A stretch of 64,000 nucleotides of DNA from Thalassobacillus sp043497085. Its GTDB lineage: Bacteria > Bacillota > Bacilli > Bacillales > Halobacillaceae. Under the pieces are notes generated by a model. That model did not search any database. It was not told where the DNA came from and worked only from the letters and a program-made list of their open reading frames with translations. Numbering within the stretch: the first letter of the stretch is position 1; every line of letters begins with the position of its first letter. Made by a program: the position numbers and the translations under genes. Positions 1 to 9,202 of this stretch are shown here, one piece after another. The DNA lies in NCBI GenBank assembly GCA_043497085.1, contig JBIEKI010000003.1; one strand, given 5' to 3'.

Positions 1-329
1 CCTTCTGTCTGTCGAGATTGCCAGACGATTGCTTTATAGATCGGCTTGCCCGTGTTTTTATCCCAGACAACCGTCGTTTCACGCTGATTCGTGATGCCGA
101 TACCAGCAACCTGGCTCGGTTCGATATCTGTTTTTCTTAACACATCAGCGATACAAGCGAGCACGGACGTCCAGATTTCGTTCGCATCATGCTCAACCCA
201 GCCCGGCTTTGGGAAAAATTGTTCGAATTCCTTTTGTCCGGTACCTACAATAGTTCCAGCTTCATCAAATAGAATCGCGCGTGAACTTGTTGTCCCCTGA
301 TCGATTGATAAAATGTACTTTTTTTCCAT
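1..329 (-). CDS. glpK: glycerol kinase, N-terminal part (runs off window)
   Basis: This is the first 109 codons of glycerol kinase, which phosphorylates glycerol to glycerol-3-phosphate in the cytoplasm. The ATG is at 329-327, and the first residues read MEKKYILSIDQGTTSSRAIL, the phosphate-1 loop of the FGGY kinase family. Further on come the conserved GWVEHDANEIW and GITNQRETTVVWD segments. The gene continues to the left of the window. It starts 19 bases after the glpF stop, so the two are probably one glpFK operon: the facilitator lets glycerol in and the kinase traps it. Confidence 0.95.
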   Translation of the reverse strand, partial: MEKKYILSIDQGTTSSRAILFDEAGTIVGTGQKEFEQFFPKPGWVEHDANEIWTSVLACIADVLRKTDIEPSQVAGIGITNQRETTVVWDKNTGKPIYKAIVWQSRQTE

Positions 330-348
330 AACCTATCTCTCCCCTTTA

Positions 349-1188
349 TTAATTTAGCTGGCTGACACTTTTTTCGACACGGTCGGCTGCAGTTTCTTCC
401 TCTTTCAGCTCAGACATCGCAGCTCCCACGAGAATCACAGCCATTATTGCACTCATTACCCAGAATATTAATGAAAATTCCCCTAAGAACATGGCCTGGT
501 AGAATACCGCACCATAGATACCGCCGATGGCCGGCCCGACTACCGGAACCCAGGCATAGGTCCAATCCGAACCGCCTTTACCCGGAATAGGCAGGAACGC
601 GTGCGCAAGTCTCGGTCCAAGGTCACGAGCCGGGTTAATCGCATACCCAGTCGCCCCGCCGAGAGACATACCAATCGCCACGATCAAAGCACCGACAATC
701 ATCGGGTTTAACCCATCAGTGAACTGATTGGCCCCAATGAACATCAGACCCATCACCAAAACGAACGTACCGACAATTTCACTGACCAGGTTGGAAAAAG
801 GACTTCGCACTGCCGGGTCTGTAGAAAATACGGCCAACTTGGCACCCTGATCTTCTGTCTTCTTCCAATGCGGAAGATAGTTAAAAAATACAATAACCCC
901 GCCAATAAATGCACCAATCATTTGCGCTGTAATATACATTGGAACTTTTGCCCACGGGAATTCTCCCACGGCAGCAAACCCCAGCGTGACTGCCGGGTTG
1001 ATATGAGCACCCGAGAACTGTCCGACCGCATAAACCGCCATCGCAACAGCCAGTCCCCAGGCAATCGTGATGACTACCCATCCCGATCCTTCAGCCTTAG
1101 AATCCTTTAAAACGACACCTCCCACAACACCTCCGCCAAAAATAATCAAAATCATCGTACCTATGATTTCTGCTAAAAACTCAGACAT
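349..1188 (-). CDS. glpF: glycerol uptake facilitator (MIP/aquaporin family)
   Basis: A 279-residue membrane channel for passive glycerol entry. Both signature loops are visible: SGAHINPAVTL near residue 60 and YAINPARDLGPRL near residue 190. The second has Asp-Leu-Gly after NPAR, as in glycerol-type rather than water-type channels. There are about six to seven hydrophobic segments, and the length is normal for the family. A ribosome site (AAAGGAG) lies 9 bases before the ATG. It is the promoter-proximal gene of glpFK. Upstream are a GlpP-type leader terminator and a cre site, so induction by glycerol-3-phosphate and repression by CcpA are likely. Confidence 0.95.
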   Translation of the reverse strand: MSEFLAEIIGTMILIIFGGGVVGGVVLKDSKAEGSGWVVITIAWGLAVAMAVYAVGQFSGAHINPAVTLGFAAVGEFPWAKVPMYITAQMIGAFIGGVIVFFNYLPHWKKTEDQGAKLAVFSTDPAVRSPFSNLVSEIVGTFVLVMGLMFIGANQFTDGLNPMIVGALIVAIGMSLGGATGYAINPARDLGPRLAHAFLPIPGKGGSDWTYAWVPVVGPAIGGIYGAVFYQAMFLGEFSLIFWVMSAIMAVILVGAAMSELKEEETAADRVEKSVSQLN

Positions 1189-1224
1189 TCCTGCACACTC
1201 CTTTTTAAGTTGGATTTAACGGGA

Positions 1225-1290
1225 ACAAAAAAAGACCCACACTTCCAGCACGCACTTTCCCCAAGGAAAAGTACTTGCTCAGTGTGAGTC
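1225..1290 (-). terminator. glpFK leader terminator (likely GlpP antitermination target)
   Basis: Read on the minus strand, GACTCACACT at 1290-1281 pairs with AGTGTGGGTC at 1243-1234, with inner pairing of CTTTTCC with GGAAAG, followed by a run of seven T. This strong rho-independent terminator sits between the glpF promoter and the glpF start. In Bacillus subtilis the glp operons carry such leader terminators, which GlpP with glycerol-3-phosphate overrides. Assigning GlpP here is inference from that family knowledge; the glpP gene is not in the window. Confidence 0.8.
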
Positions 1291-1326
1291 TCCATGTCTC
1301 CGTCACGTAGTTAACTTGTATCTATT

Positions 1327-1355
1327 AACCTAAACTATTATGAAAGCGGTGTCAA
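1327..1355 (-). promoter_or_regulatory. glpF promoter with overlapping cre site
   Basis: On the minus strand TTGACA (1355-1350) is followed after 17 bases by TAGGTT (1332-1327), a sigma-A type promoter with a perfect -35 and a weak -10. TGAAAGCGGTGTCA at 1341-1354 matches the CcpA cre consensus at about 12 of 14 positions. It lies between and over the promoter elements, as expected for catabolite repression of glycerol uptake. Confidence 0.65.
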
Positions 1356-1543
1356 TGGTATTAACAGAAAAGTTTCAGCCTTGTAACCTTCTTTTAATAA
1401 TTGAAAGATTACTATAATGGTCGAGGACTGCGGATATGGGCATTTAGAAATAAGCGGCTTCTCAACATGTGCGCAAGTGGTTAAATATACAGTAATTGGA
1501 TATCCTAACCTAGACTCACTCAGTTACATAGGAGGAATTTTGT

Positions 1544-1612
1544 ATGTCGAATAAAAAGAAAGAAATACAACCGAAGCAGCATGTCAACGGCGGCATTCCG
1601 GTTAATGGATAG
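1544..1612 (+). CDS. 22-residue small protein, function unknown
   Basis: ATG at 1544 is preceded by an almost perfect ribosome site (AGGAGG, 1530-1535) at good spacing. It opens a 22-codon frame that begins MSNKKKEIQPKQHVNGG and ends at TAG 1612. The stop codon is the first base pair of an 18-bp perfect hairpin, so the frame and terminator fit together as a tiny transcription unit. A possible -10 (TATAAT, 1413-1418) lies upstream without a clear -35. The peptide is basic at its N-terminus, with no membrane segment or cysteine. I do not recognise it. It is called on the ribosome site and terminator only. Confidence 0.4.
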   Translation: MSNKKKEIQPKQHVNGGIPVNG

Positions 1613-1652
1613 ACACCCCGGGACATCCATTATCTGGATGTCCCGGGGTGTC
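1612..1652. terminator. 18-bp perfect hairpin, bidirectional terminator and repeat-family member
   Basis: GACACCCCGGGACATCCA (1612-1629) pairs perfectly with its complement at 1635-1652 across a TTATC loop. It lies between the stop of the 22-residue frame and the stop of the dehydrogenase gene that ends at 1654 on the other strand, so it probably ends both. Related hairpins occur at 12769-12810 and 50705-50742. Confidence 0.75.
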
Positions 1653-1653
1653 A

Positions 1654-2649
1654 CTAATATATAATAATCCCTTTAGTAACAGACAAGCTTTGATAAGCTG
1701 ACATCGCTTCTGGTATTTCTGCTAGTTTAAAGTAGTGGCTGATCATAGGTTCTACATCTATCTTTTTCTGTGCTAATAGTGAAATAGCTTTACGGTGTGT
1801 ATCAGGATTGATAAATGACCCTTTTATAGTCAGTTCCTTAGAAAAAATTTCAAAGGGGCTGACTTCAATTTTCGCATCAGGGGAGGACACTCCAAAAAGC
1901 AATACCCGTCCTCCTTTTCCAGCTGAATAAACTGCTTGCTGCATTGTTTCTTGTAATCCTACGCATTCAACCACAATATCAAATCCGCCTTGACCAATTT
2001 CTTCTCCTGGACGAACGACGTTAGTGGCACCAAAGTTCTTTATTGCAGCATGTTTCTGCTCATCGGGTTCACTCACAAGAATTGGAGAAGCTCCGTACAT
2101 ACCAATCGTTTGCAGCATCATTTGGCCGATATAGCCGCCACCTATAATTAATACGGAATCTCCCGGTCTAATTTGTAACTGCTCGACACCATGGAGCACG
2201 CAGCCAAGCGGTTCTACCATTGCCCCTTCGCCAAACGAAAGCGAATTCGGAAGCAAATAACAATTCTGTGCAGGTACGACGATATATTCTGCCATGCCGC
2301 CATCCTGTGTCATTCCTACTGCTTCTAAGTTCTCGCACAGATGTTTTCTTCCGTCTTGACAATGCCGGCACTCACCACAATACATATTAGGGTCGACGGA
2401 AACTCGGTCGCCTTGTCGGAATGAGGTCACGTCACTTCCGACCGATATTACCTCACCTGCAAGTTCATGGCCTAAGACCACTGGCGTTGGTACCTCAGCG
2501 GAGCCAGGGTTTCCGTGATAAATATGTTGATCTGTACCGCAAATGCCACAGGCTTTCACTTTTATCAACACTTCTCTCTCATTAGGATTTGGTATCTCTA
2601 TTTCCTTTAGCTCCATCGAATGCTTATCCATCAGGACAGCTGCCTTCAT
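1654..2649 (-). CDS. zinc-dependent medium-chain alcohol/polyol dehydrogenase
   Basis: A 331-residue NAD(P)-dependent oxidoreductase of the MDR superfamily, sorbitol/threonine dehydrogenase-like. The N-terminal catalytic zinc segment reads CGICGTDQHIYHG, followed by GHELAGEV. The structural zinc cysteines CGECRHCQDGRKHLC lie near residues 93-107. The Rossmann glycine motif is IGGGYIGQMML near residue 168. It starts 3 bases after the beta-mannosidase stop with its own GGAGG site, so it is the last gene of the mannoside operon. It may oxidise a sugar or sugar alcohol made by the pathway, but the substrate cannot be read from sequence. Confidence 0.85.
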   Translation of the reverse strand: MKAAVLMDKHSMELKEIEIPNPNEREVLIKVKACGICGTDQHIYHGNPGSAEVPTPVVLGHELAGEVISVGSDVTSFRQGDRVSVDPNMYCGECRHCQDGRKHLCENLEAVGMTQDGGMAEYIVVPAQNCYLLPNSLSFGEGAMVEPLGCVLHGVEQLQIRPGDSVLIIGGGYIGQMMLQTIGMYGASPILVSEPDEQKHAAIKNFGATNVVRPGEEIGQGGFDIVVECVGLQETMQQAVYSAGKGGRVLLFGVSSPDAKIEVSPFEIFSKELTIKGSFINPDTHRKAISLLAQKKIDVEPMISHYFKLAEIPEAMSAYQSLSVTKGIIIY

Positions 2650-2652
2650 AAC

Positions 2653-5178
2653 TCATACCTCCTCTATCACACTTTGACTATTGATGGCGCTCACCTGCAA
2701 CTCATTCAATGGCAAAGGCTCATCTTCTAAATGTCTAAGTGCTACCTTTTTCCTCTCTCCTGGGAGTAAATCGAAATAATTGTCACTAATGCTCACCTTA
2801 TCTAATGGAACTTCCAGCTTTATAAATCTCGCGAAGCCATCAGTAGAAACCTCTACTTCCTGTTTCTCACGATCAATACTAACTGTAAGATTCACTTGAG
2901 GAAATTTCATCTCCTTATGATCTCGAAGATAATAAAAGTTCTCTTCTGCCTCACCGCTGGCTGACCTTAACCGAATGACGACAGCTTCAGGCGAACACTT
3001 TTTTAGTATCTCTTCCTCCGTCCGGGATGCCAGCTGATGCGATTGATTTTCCCTTATATGTACATCTAATTTTTCTGAGTAGATCAATCCTTTTTCAAAA
3101 TGATGCACTTCAAAAATCAGCTGATCCTTCCAGTTGCATAAAGTATCATTTACACCCCAAAGGCTCAAAACGCCTTCTTCCGCTTGATGATCTACTGTAA
3201 ACAATAACGGTTGATTGAACTTCCGAGCATAATAATAAGAGGCTTTCGGCAATAAGTAATAGTCGATCATCGACCAGCTTGTCCCGGGCCAGCAGTCATT
3301 GAGCTGCCAAATAAGCGCCCCGCTCGTCTCTGGTTTATTTCTGCGATAGTGTTCAACGCCACATTTCAGTCCTTCTGCCTGAGTTAACATCGAATAATTC
3401 ATATATTCCTCGATATCCCGGGGGACTCCAGTAAAACCTTCCATTAATAGAATGCCTTTTTGATGATGATAATCCTTATTTCGATAGGCCATTTCATCAC
3501 TGCTCCAGTAAAAGGTGTTTTCAGGAAGATTGTTCTCCAATGTATATCGATTAGCGGATGCATGCATGCCAAACTCACTGCTGAATCTAGTTTTATCCTT
3601 CTTATAATTTTTAAAAGAAATGCCTTCGATACTATAATCCTGAGACGGGATTTCCCCAAACTTCCTTGGCTCCACATTTCCATGCCATACCTGCCAGTTA
3701 TGTCGATCCCCAACCTCCTCATCGTTATGATCATTTCCTCCGAACGGGGAGCTTGGCCAGTAAAAACGACTCTTGTCCAATTCCTCTAGCAGGCTTGGAA
3801 TCAAATGATGATATATTTTTTCTCCATAAAACGGTGTTTCAATTCGACCTGCAGCCTTTTCGACCTCATATAACCAATCATTTTCATTATTGCCGCACCA
3901 AACAGCTATACTTGGATGATTTCGTAGTTGCTTAATAACCGCCGTCACTTCTTCCCTGACATTATTCATATAATCACGGTTATAGTCTGGATAGAGCGCA
4001 CAAGCAAACATGAAATCCTGCCAGACTAAAATACCCTGGCGGTCACATTCCTGATAAAAAACTTCCTTCTCATAAATACCGCCTCCCCACACACGCAGCA
4101 TATTCATATTCCCTTCTCTTGCTAAACTGACCAAATGTTTATACCGCGAGTCAGGTGCAGAGCCAACAAAGCTGTCGATTGGAATCCAATTAGCTCCCTT
4201 GGCAAAAATCTCGACCCCATTCAAGACAAAGGTAAAGCGGGATGACCCATCCTTTGCTTCTTGTTTCACCTTTATTTCTCTTATTCCAACATTTGCACTA
4301 TAGCTATCGATCTGTTGACCATCTTCGAGCAATTCCACTTCTAAGCTATAAAGAAATGGTTCTCCTAAATCATGGGACCACCATAATTTTGGTTGATCAA
4401 CCTGAAACGAAAGCAATGTCTTTTCCCCTGTTACTTTTTCCTTCTTGGTTATTCGCTCTCCGTCACCTGCCAAAACTGCTTGTACGGTTAAAAGAGCATC
4501 AGGATTGAATAATGTCGTGTCAATGTCAACTTGCACCCGTGCATGATCCTCTGTAATTTCAAGGGTTTTTGCAAATACACTATCAATTTTAGCGACTTTT
4601 TTCTTTTCCAAGCGGACATCTTTCCAAATACCAGCTGTAAGGATCTGCGGACCCCAGTCCCAGCCGAAATGATACTGTGCTTTTCGCGCCCAGATCCTGT
4701 CTTTCCCGAAGCCTGCCCAGTAATTCTTTTCTTTTCCTTTCAAACGTTCTGAAACTGAATCAAATTTGACAGCAAGAATATTTTTCCTATCTAAGACCTC
4801 CCTGGTTACATCAAAGGTATGAGGAATAAACATATTCTCTGTCGACCCTATCTCCAATCCGTTCAGATAGATAGTCGCATAGGTATCCAGCCCTTCGAAC
4901 GTCAACTCAAGAATTTCATCTGTTTGCAGCTTCTTTTTATTAAATTCAAACTCTGTACGATACCACCAGACCTTCTCCTCCACCCACTTGGACTTCAGAT
5001 CGTTATGGCCGAAAAACGGATCCTCGATCACCCCCTTTTCTAACAATGTTGAGTGCACGTCTCCCGGGACTCTTGTCTGCATCCAAAAATGATCGATATA
5101 GTCAGGAGAAGCAATGTCCAGATCCGTAGCTTCACCAATATCAAAGTAATTTAGCTTCCATTTATCCTGTATAAGCAA
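2653..5178 (-). CDS. GH2 beta-mannosidase, cytoplasmic
   Basis: A family-2 glycoside hydrolase of about 841 residues without a signal peptide, removing beta-linked mannose from imported oligosaccharides. The order is a galactose-binding-like N-terminal domain (FEGLDTYATIYLNG), immunoglobulin-like domains, and a TIM barrel. The barrel has RVWGGGIYE, the acid/base motif WCGNNEND and the nucleophile motif SEFGMHA. WGWDWGPQ is typical of beta-mannosidases. The best start is TTG at 5178, 7 bases after GGAGG; an open frame reaches 5196 but would include the ribosome site. Upstream lie the two permease genes, with a gap of about 70 bases. Confidence 0.9.
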   Translation of the reverse strand: MLIQDKWKLNYFDIGEATDLDIASPDYIDHFWMQTRVPGDVHSTLLEKGVIEDPFFGHNDLKSKWVEEKVWWYRTEFEFNKKKLQTDEILELTFEGLDTYATIYLNGLEIGSTENMFIPHTFDVTREVLDRKNILAVKFDSVSERLKGKEKNYWAGFGKDRIWARKAQYHFGWDWGPQILTAGIWKDVRLEKKKVAKIDSVFAKTLEITEDHARVQVDIDTTLFNPDALLTVQAVLAGDGERITKKEKVTGEKTLLSFQVDQPKLWWSHDLGEPFLYSLEVELLEDGQQIDSYSANVGIREIKVKQEAKDGSSRFTFVLNGVEIFAKGANWIPIDSFVGSAPDSRYKHLVSLAREGNMNMLRVWGGGIYEKEVFYQECDRQGILVWQDFMFACALYPDYNRDYMNNVREEVTAVIKQLRNHPSIAVWCGNNENDWLYEVEKAAGRIETPFYGEKIYHHLIPSLLEELDKSRFYWPSSPFGGNDHNDEEVGDRHNWQVWHGNVEPRKFGEIPSQDYSIEGISFKNYKKDKTRFSSEFGMHASANRYTLENNLPENTFYWSSDEMAYRNKDYHHQKGILLMEGFTGVPRDIEEYMNYSMLTQAEGLKCGVEHYRRNKPETSGALIWQLNDCWPGTSWSMIDYYLLPKASYYYARKFNQPLLFTVDHQAEEGVLSLWGVNDTLCNWKDQLIFEVHHFEKGLIYSEKLDVHIRENQSHQLASRTEEEILKKCSPEAVVIRLRSASGEAEENFYYLRDHKEMKFPQVNLTVSIDREKQEVEVSTDGFARFIKLEVPLDKVSISDNYFDLLPGERKKVALRHLEDEPLPLNELQVSAINSQSVIEEV

Positions 5179-5250
5179 ACTTTTACCTCCCAGCAAAGGT
5201 AAAAAGGTCCGCTACTTAATTAAAAGCAGGGACCGTTTCACCACTATTTA

Positions 5251-6081
5251 TTATTTCAACACAAACTGCATGCCATCTTTAAAGTTCTTACTGAAGATAA
5301 TGAACAATATCAGAATAGGCAGCGTCAGTAATACAGACGCGGCATACATTGGACCTGGATAGCCGCCATATGGACCAAACATCTGCGCCAATAATACATT
5401 CAAGGTCAGCATCGATTCACTATTGACCACTAACATGTCCCATAGCAATTCGACCCATCTTTCCATGAACAGGAACAAGAAAATTATGGTCGTAACCGAC
5501 TTCGACATTGGAAGTACGACATGCCAGAGCGTTTTCCATATACCAGCCCCATCAATTTTCGCTGCTTCTAGCATTTCATCGGGTAGGCCCCGGAAAAAGT
5601 TCGTATACATGAAAATTGCCCATAGATTGACGGCTTTTGGTAATATCATCGCCCAGTAGGTATCATACATCCCGAAGTAACGAACGATCAGAAACAGAGG
5701 GATCAACAGAATGACCGCTGGATAGAACATTTGAAACAAAATAACATTATTGAGGAACCGTCTCCCTTTGAATTTCAGCTTCGATAAGGAAAAGCCAACC
5801 ATCAGCGCTGTTACCAGCATTAATATGCTGGAGGCGAGCGTAACGAATACACTATTGAAAAAGGCGCGCAGCCATGGTCTGGCATTAGCGTCAGCTCCAC
5901 CACTAAACAACCACTCATAAGACCGCAACGTCAATTCAGTCGGAATAATTCTTCTGTCCACCTGATCCCAGGGGGCAAGTGAACCCAGTACCATATAGAT
6001 GTACGGGAACACCATGACCAGTAATACAGAGCTGGCAAGAAGATATAATAATGTGATTCTCAGCTTGTTATTCCCAACCAT
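5251..6081 (-). CDS. sugar ABC transporter permease (MalG type)
   Basis: Second membrane subunit of the mannoside importer, about 276 residues with six hydrophobic segments. The EAA loop reads EAAKIDGAGIWKTLWHVVLP, the contact site for the ATPase. The C-terminus ends GMQFVLK, as in many MalG/LacG-type proteins. The start is ATG 6081, with GTG 6090 as an alternative; both overlap the end of the first permease gene, which indicates translational coupling. No ATPase gene is present in the operon. Confidence 0.9.
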   Translation of the reverse strand: MVGNNKLRITLLYLLASSVLLVMVFPYIYMVLGSLAPWDQVDRRIIPTELTLRSYEWLFSGGADANARPWLRAFFNSVFVTLASSILMLVTALMVGFSLSKLKFKGRRFLNNVILFQMFYPAVILLIPLFLIVRYFGMYDTYWAMILPKAVNLWAIFMYTNFFRGLPDEMLEAAKIDGAGIWKTLWHVVLPMSKSVTTIIFLFLFMERWVELLWDMLVVNSESMLTLNVLLAQMFGPYGGYPGPMYAASVLLTLPILILFIIFSKNFKDGMQFVLK

Positions 6082-6946
6082 GTTTAGCACCCCACATTTC
6101 TAATATCTTACGAAAAACAAGAATCGAAGCGAACGTTACGATGGAGTTGATGACCGCAATGGCAGTACCATAACCCGCATGTAACCGTTCAAAAGCCTGG
6201 TTGTAAATCTCCAGTTGCCATGTATGCGTAGCAAAATCCGGTCCTCCGCCTGTTAGTACGTATGGCTCCGTAAAAATACCGAACATCAGACCTACTGCTA
6301 GTATGGTTACCGTGTAAAAAGATGGGTAAAGCATTGGTACGGTGACATACCAGAAGCGCTTCCATCCAACGGCTCCATCCATTTTGGCCGCTTCGTACAC
6401 TTCTTTTGGAATACTTTCCAAACCCGCCACAAACAACAAGGCATAGTATCCCATGAACTTCCAGGCCATCATCATCGCAATAATCAATGGCGCCAATATA
6501 GGTGAGCCCAGCCAGTTGATATCAAGGCCGAATGAGTTTCTCAACCAAATATTGAACGGACTGTTATAAGATAAAATACCGTTGATAACAATCGCCGATG
6601 CTACCCCTGAAGCAAGATAAGGAAGGAAGAAAGCAACGGAAAATAAACCCTTGAATTTAGGTAAGGCGCTGATAATTATAGCTAAAAACAGCGCTCCTCC
6701 CACCACAATAGGTACAAACATAGCAAGGAATTTATAAGTGACAAAAAATGCAGCCCTTACACTTTCACTAAAAAAGGCATCGATGAAATTTTGAATACCA
6801 ACAAATTCATAGTCTGGTGAAATTAAATTCCAGTTAGTAAATGCAAGATAGGTCGCCCACAAGAGCGGAAATAAGAAAAATATAGCTGAGTATATAAGGT
6901 ATGGGCTGGCAAATAACCAACCCATCCTTGCATTGCTTTTATCCAT
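6068..6946 (-). CDS. sugar ABC transporter permease (MalF type)
   Basis: First membrane subunit of the importer, 292 residues. The N-terminal membrane segment (GWLFASPYLIYSAIFFLFPL) and the EAA loop (EAAKMDGAVGWKRFWYVTVP) are both clear. Its ATG directly follows the TAA of the binding-protein gene, so all transport subunits are co-translated. It pairs with the permease encoded immediately downstream to form the transmembrane channel. Confidence 0.92.
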   Translation of the reverse strand: MDKSNARMGWLFASPYLIYSAIFFLFPLLWATYLAFTNWNLISPDYEFVGIQNFIDAFFSESVRAAFFVTYKFLAMFVPIVVGGALFLAIIISALPKFKGLFSVAFFLPYLASGVASAIVINGILSYNSPFNIWLRNSFGLDINWLGSPILAPLIIAMMMAWKFMGYYALLFVAGLESIPKEVYEAAKMDGAVGWKRFWYVTVPMLYPSFYTVTILAVGLMFGIFTEPYVLTGGGPDFATHTWQLEIYNQAFERLHAGYGTAIAVINSIVTFASILVFRKILEMWGAKHGWE

Positions 6947-8251
6947 TTACTTCAACACCCCGTTGATGGCTTCCTTCATATCCTTCCATGCTTGCTCAGG
7001 GTCTTTTTCACCTTTTATGACAGGTACTAACGCTTCAGAGCCAATAAACTTCTGAACATCTACAGTTTTCGGATTATCCATCGGAGGCACTGCATTCGGA
7101 ATATTCTCCGCATACTTCACCAGCTCAGGATTCTCTTCTAAATAACTTGCGAATGCTTCATTTTCAGATAAATCATCACGAGCTGGCGGCAGGTTCGTTT
7201 GCTTGAACCATGCCAAGTCATGCTCAGCATCGCTATATACCCATTTCACAAAATCAAAAGCTGCCTGCTGTTGTTCTTTGGTAGCGGAAGCGTAAATAGA
7301 CAACCCTTTGGTATCAGCAAATGTTTTTGCATCTTCTGGTGATACTCCATCTGGTACAGGAGGCATAGACAGTTCATATGTTTCACCCAATTTCATTTTA
7401 GGGAATTTTTCCGCCCAGTAAGAGAATGTCCATGGGCCGATATCCATCATCACTGTCTGGCCAGTTTCAAAAGGATCCGTTGCTTCACGTGTCAATAGCA
7501 TGTTATTCTCACTCAAATTTTTCATCAGGTCAAGCGTTGCAATACCAGCTTCGTCGTCAGCGATCAAATCAGATCCTTGTACAAAGTTATTTCCTTCTGA
7601 CGCTGCATTGTAAAGCATGAAGAAATCAAACCATCTTGCCCACCATGTCGTTTTCACAAGATCAGCTCTAGCCCATAAAAATTTATCCGGATATTGTTCT
7701 TTTAATTTTTTACCGACTTCCAGCACCTCACTATGCGTCTTAGGTACCTCGTCAATACCAAGTTCCTTCAGAATATCTGTTCTCCAGCCAAATAGCATAG
7801 CGTTAGAATAGATCGGCAATACATATTGATGGTCATCGGCAAATTTCCAGCTTTTAATCGTTTCTGTCATCTGACGGTTTTTGATCAGTTCTTTATAGCC
7901 TTCGAACTCATCTAAAGGAACAATAGCACTGCTTTCGGCTAATTGAGCTGCAAATCCGCGAGATATATTTTCAGAAATTACCGGTGCATTCCCTGCGGCT
8001 ATTGCTGATTGAATGCCGGCTTCCGATGAAGGGCTTTCCGGCATTGGGGAGACATCAATCGTGACATCTTTGTTTTCCTCCATGTACTTCTCCGCCATAT
8101 CGGACCAGAACGCTTCCTGTGGCGGGTTAGGGGCAGACCAAAATTTAATTTCCACTTTTCCGTCCGAGTTGCTCTCCTCGCCTGATTGACACCCCGCAGC
8201 AAACACCATCACTAACAGCATGATTACTAAATTCCGTATATGCTTTCCCAT
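6947..8251 (-). CDS. extracellular sugar-binding lipoprotein of ABC importer
   Basis: A family-1 solute-binding protein of about 434 residues. The lipobox (VFAAGC) near residue 20 predicts lipid attachment to the outer face of the membrane. The core contains the SBP patterns WRTDILKELGI, QTVMMDIGPW and EQQQAAFDFVKWV. The start chosen is ATG 8251, 7 bases after GGAGGG; an in-frame codon at 8266 lies before the ribosome site. Context next to GH130 and beta-mannosidase genes suggests that it binds manno-oligosaccharides. Confidence 0.9.
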   Translation of the reverse strand: MGKHIRNLVIMLLVMVFAAGCQSGEESNSDGKVEIKFWSAPNPPQEAFWSDMAEKYMEENKDVTIDVSPMPESPSSEAGIQSAIAAGNAPVISENISRGFAAQLAESSAIVPLDEFEGYKELIKNRQMTETIKSWKFADDHQYVLPIYSNAMLFGWRTDILKELGIDEVPKTHSEVLEVGKKLKEQYPDKFLWARADLVKTTWWARWFDFFMLYNAASEGNNFVQGSDLIADDEAGIATLDLMKNLSENNMLLTREATDPFETGQTVMMDIGPWTFSYWAEKFPKMKLGETYELSMPPVPDGVSPEDAKTFADTKGLSIYASATKEQQQAAFDFVKWVYSDAEHDLAWFKQTNLPPARDDLSENEAFASYLEENPELVKYAENIPNAVPPMDNPKTVDVQKFIGSEALVPVIKGEKDPEQAWKDMKEAINGVLK

Positions 8252-8278
8252 TTTTTCACCCTCCATTATTTGAGTATG

Positions 8279-9202
8279 CTAAGCTTCAAATCTTGAAAAC
8301 GGATCCGGAATGATAGCCTTGTGAGCTTCCGCATCGCTGACACCAACATAAAGTTCTGCTTGGTTATTTTTCAAACGCACTAAACCACCGCTGAATAGCA
8401 CGTCTTTCAAATCGGGACGTTTCGAATCACCTGCTGGGAAATCATCACGGACACCGATTATTTCCATATCTGAGAATTCATTCTTATCTGGCTCATATAG
8501 AAAAATAATAGGATAGTAGTGGCGATCTCCCTGTTGATCAAACTGGGAGATGTGCCCAAGTCCAGCGATCCTGCCATTCGCTAAAATATGAATCTCATTG
8601 GCTCCGCCCCATTCCTCATCGAGGAAATGTTCCTTGATCAAAGGAGCTGATGTTAAGAGAGTTTCATCTAATTCGTCCAGATTGTTTATAGAGGTAAAAC
8701 CTATTTTCCCTCGCCCGCCTCTTTCTCCTTGTGGACGGGTGAAGACGCCCACTCCTCCACCTTGCAATTCGACCAGGCGAACATCCTTCATTCCATCCGG
8801 TCCGATTGCAAACCTTTCCAGGTCTTCAATATCTTTACCTTTATAAAAGACTGTGCGCCACATCAAAGCATCTTCTTTTTCAAGATGAGGGAAAATCTCC
8901 ACACCCCCGAAAACAAGTTGCCCATGTATCCGTGTAACGAAAGGATCCTGCAATTCAAAGCTCGGCATCCCTTCGGCCGGTTCCCATTTCCCATCTTTCT
9001 CTTTGAAAAAGACCACTTCAGAATGCTCGGTATCTCTTGCTTCGACACGGCCAGCAATGATAGAAACACCGTTATTTTCAAATGGAGCCGTGATATTATA
9101 AACATCTTTATCACCCACTCCTGTGAAATGGAGCTTCTCCGCATGTATATCAGGCTTTTCACTTCGATAACTTTTTAGTAGAGACTGAACGTTATAGGTC
9201 AT
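8279..9202 (-). CDS. DUF1861 family protein, beta-propeller-like
   Basis: About 307 residues, resembling the DUF1861 family that is often found with GH130 mannoside phosphorylases. The segment ELQDPFVTRIHGQLVFGGVE resembles the EDPR-type strand of five-bladed propeller glycosidases. The gene starts inside the end of the GH130 gene (11 bases of overlap), with ATG 9202 favoured by its GGGGG ribosome site. It has no signal peptide, so it acts in the cytoplasm. It may be a second mannoside-cleaving or phosphorolytic enzyme. Biochemical function is not established by the sequence. Confidence 0.75.
   Translation of the reverse strand: MTYNVQSLLKSYRSEKPDIHAEKLHFTGVGDKDVYNITAPFENNGVSIIAGRVEARDTEHSEVVFFKEKDGKWEPAEGMPSFELQDPFVTRIHGQLVFGGVEIFPHLEKEDALMWRTVFYKGKDIEDLERFAIGPDGMKDVRLVELQGGGVGVFTRPQGERGGRGKIGFTSINNLDELDETLLTSAPLIKEHFLDEEWGGANEIHILANGRIAGLGHISQFDQQGDRHYYPIIFLYEPDKNEFSDMEIIGVRDDFPAGDSKRPDLKDVLFSGGLVRLKNNQAELYVGVSDAEAHKAIIPDPFSRFEA

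Noticed and set aside
1225..1290. Glycine- or other riboswitch in the glpF leader
   Set aside because: The leader is short and contains one long terminator stem with no room for an aptamer; GlpP antitermination fits the gene.
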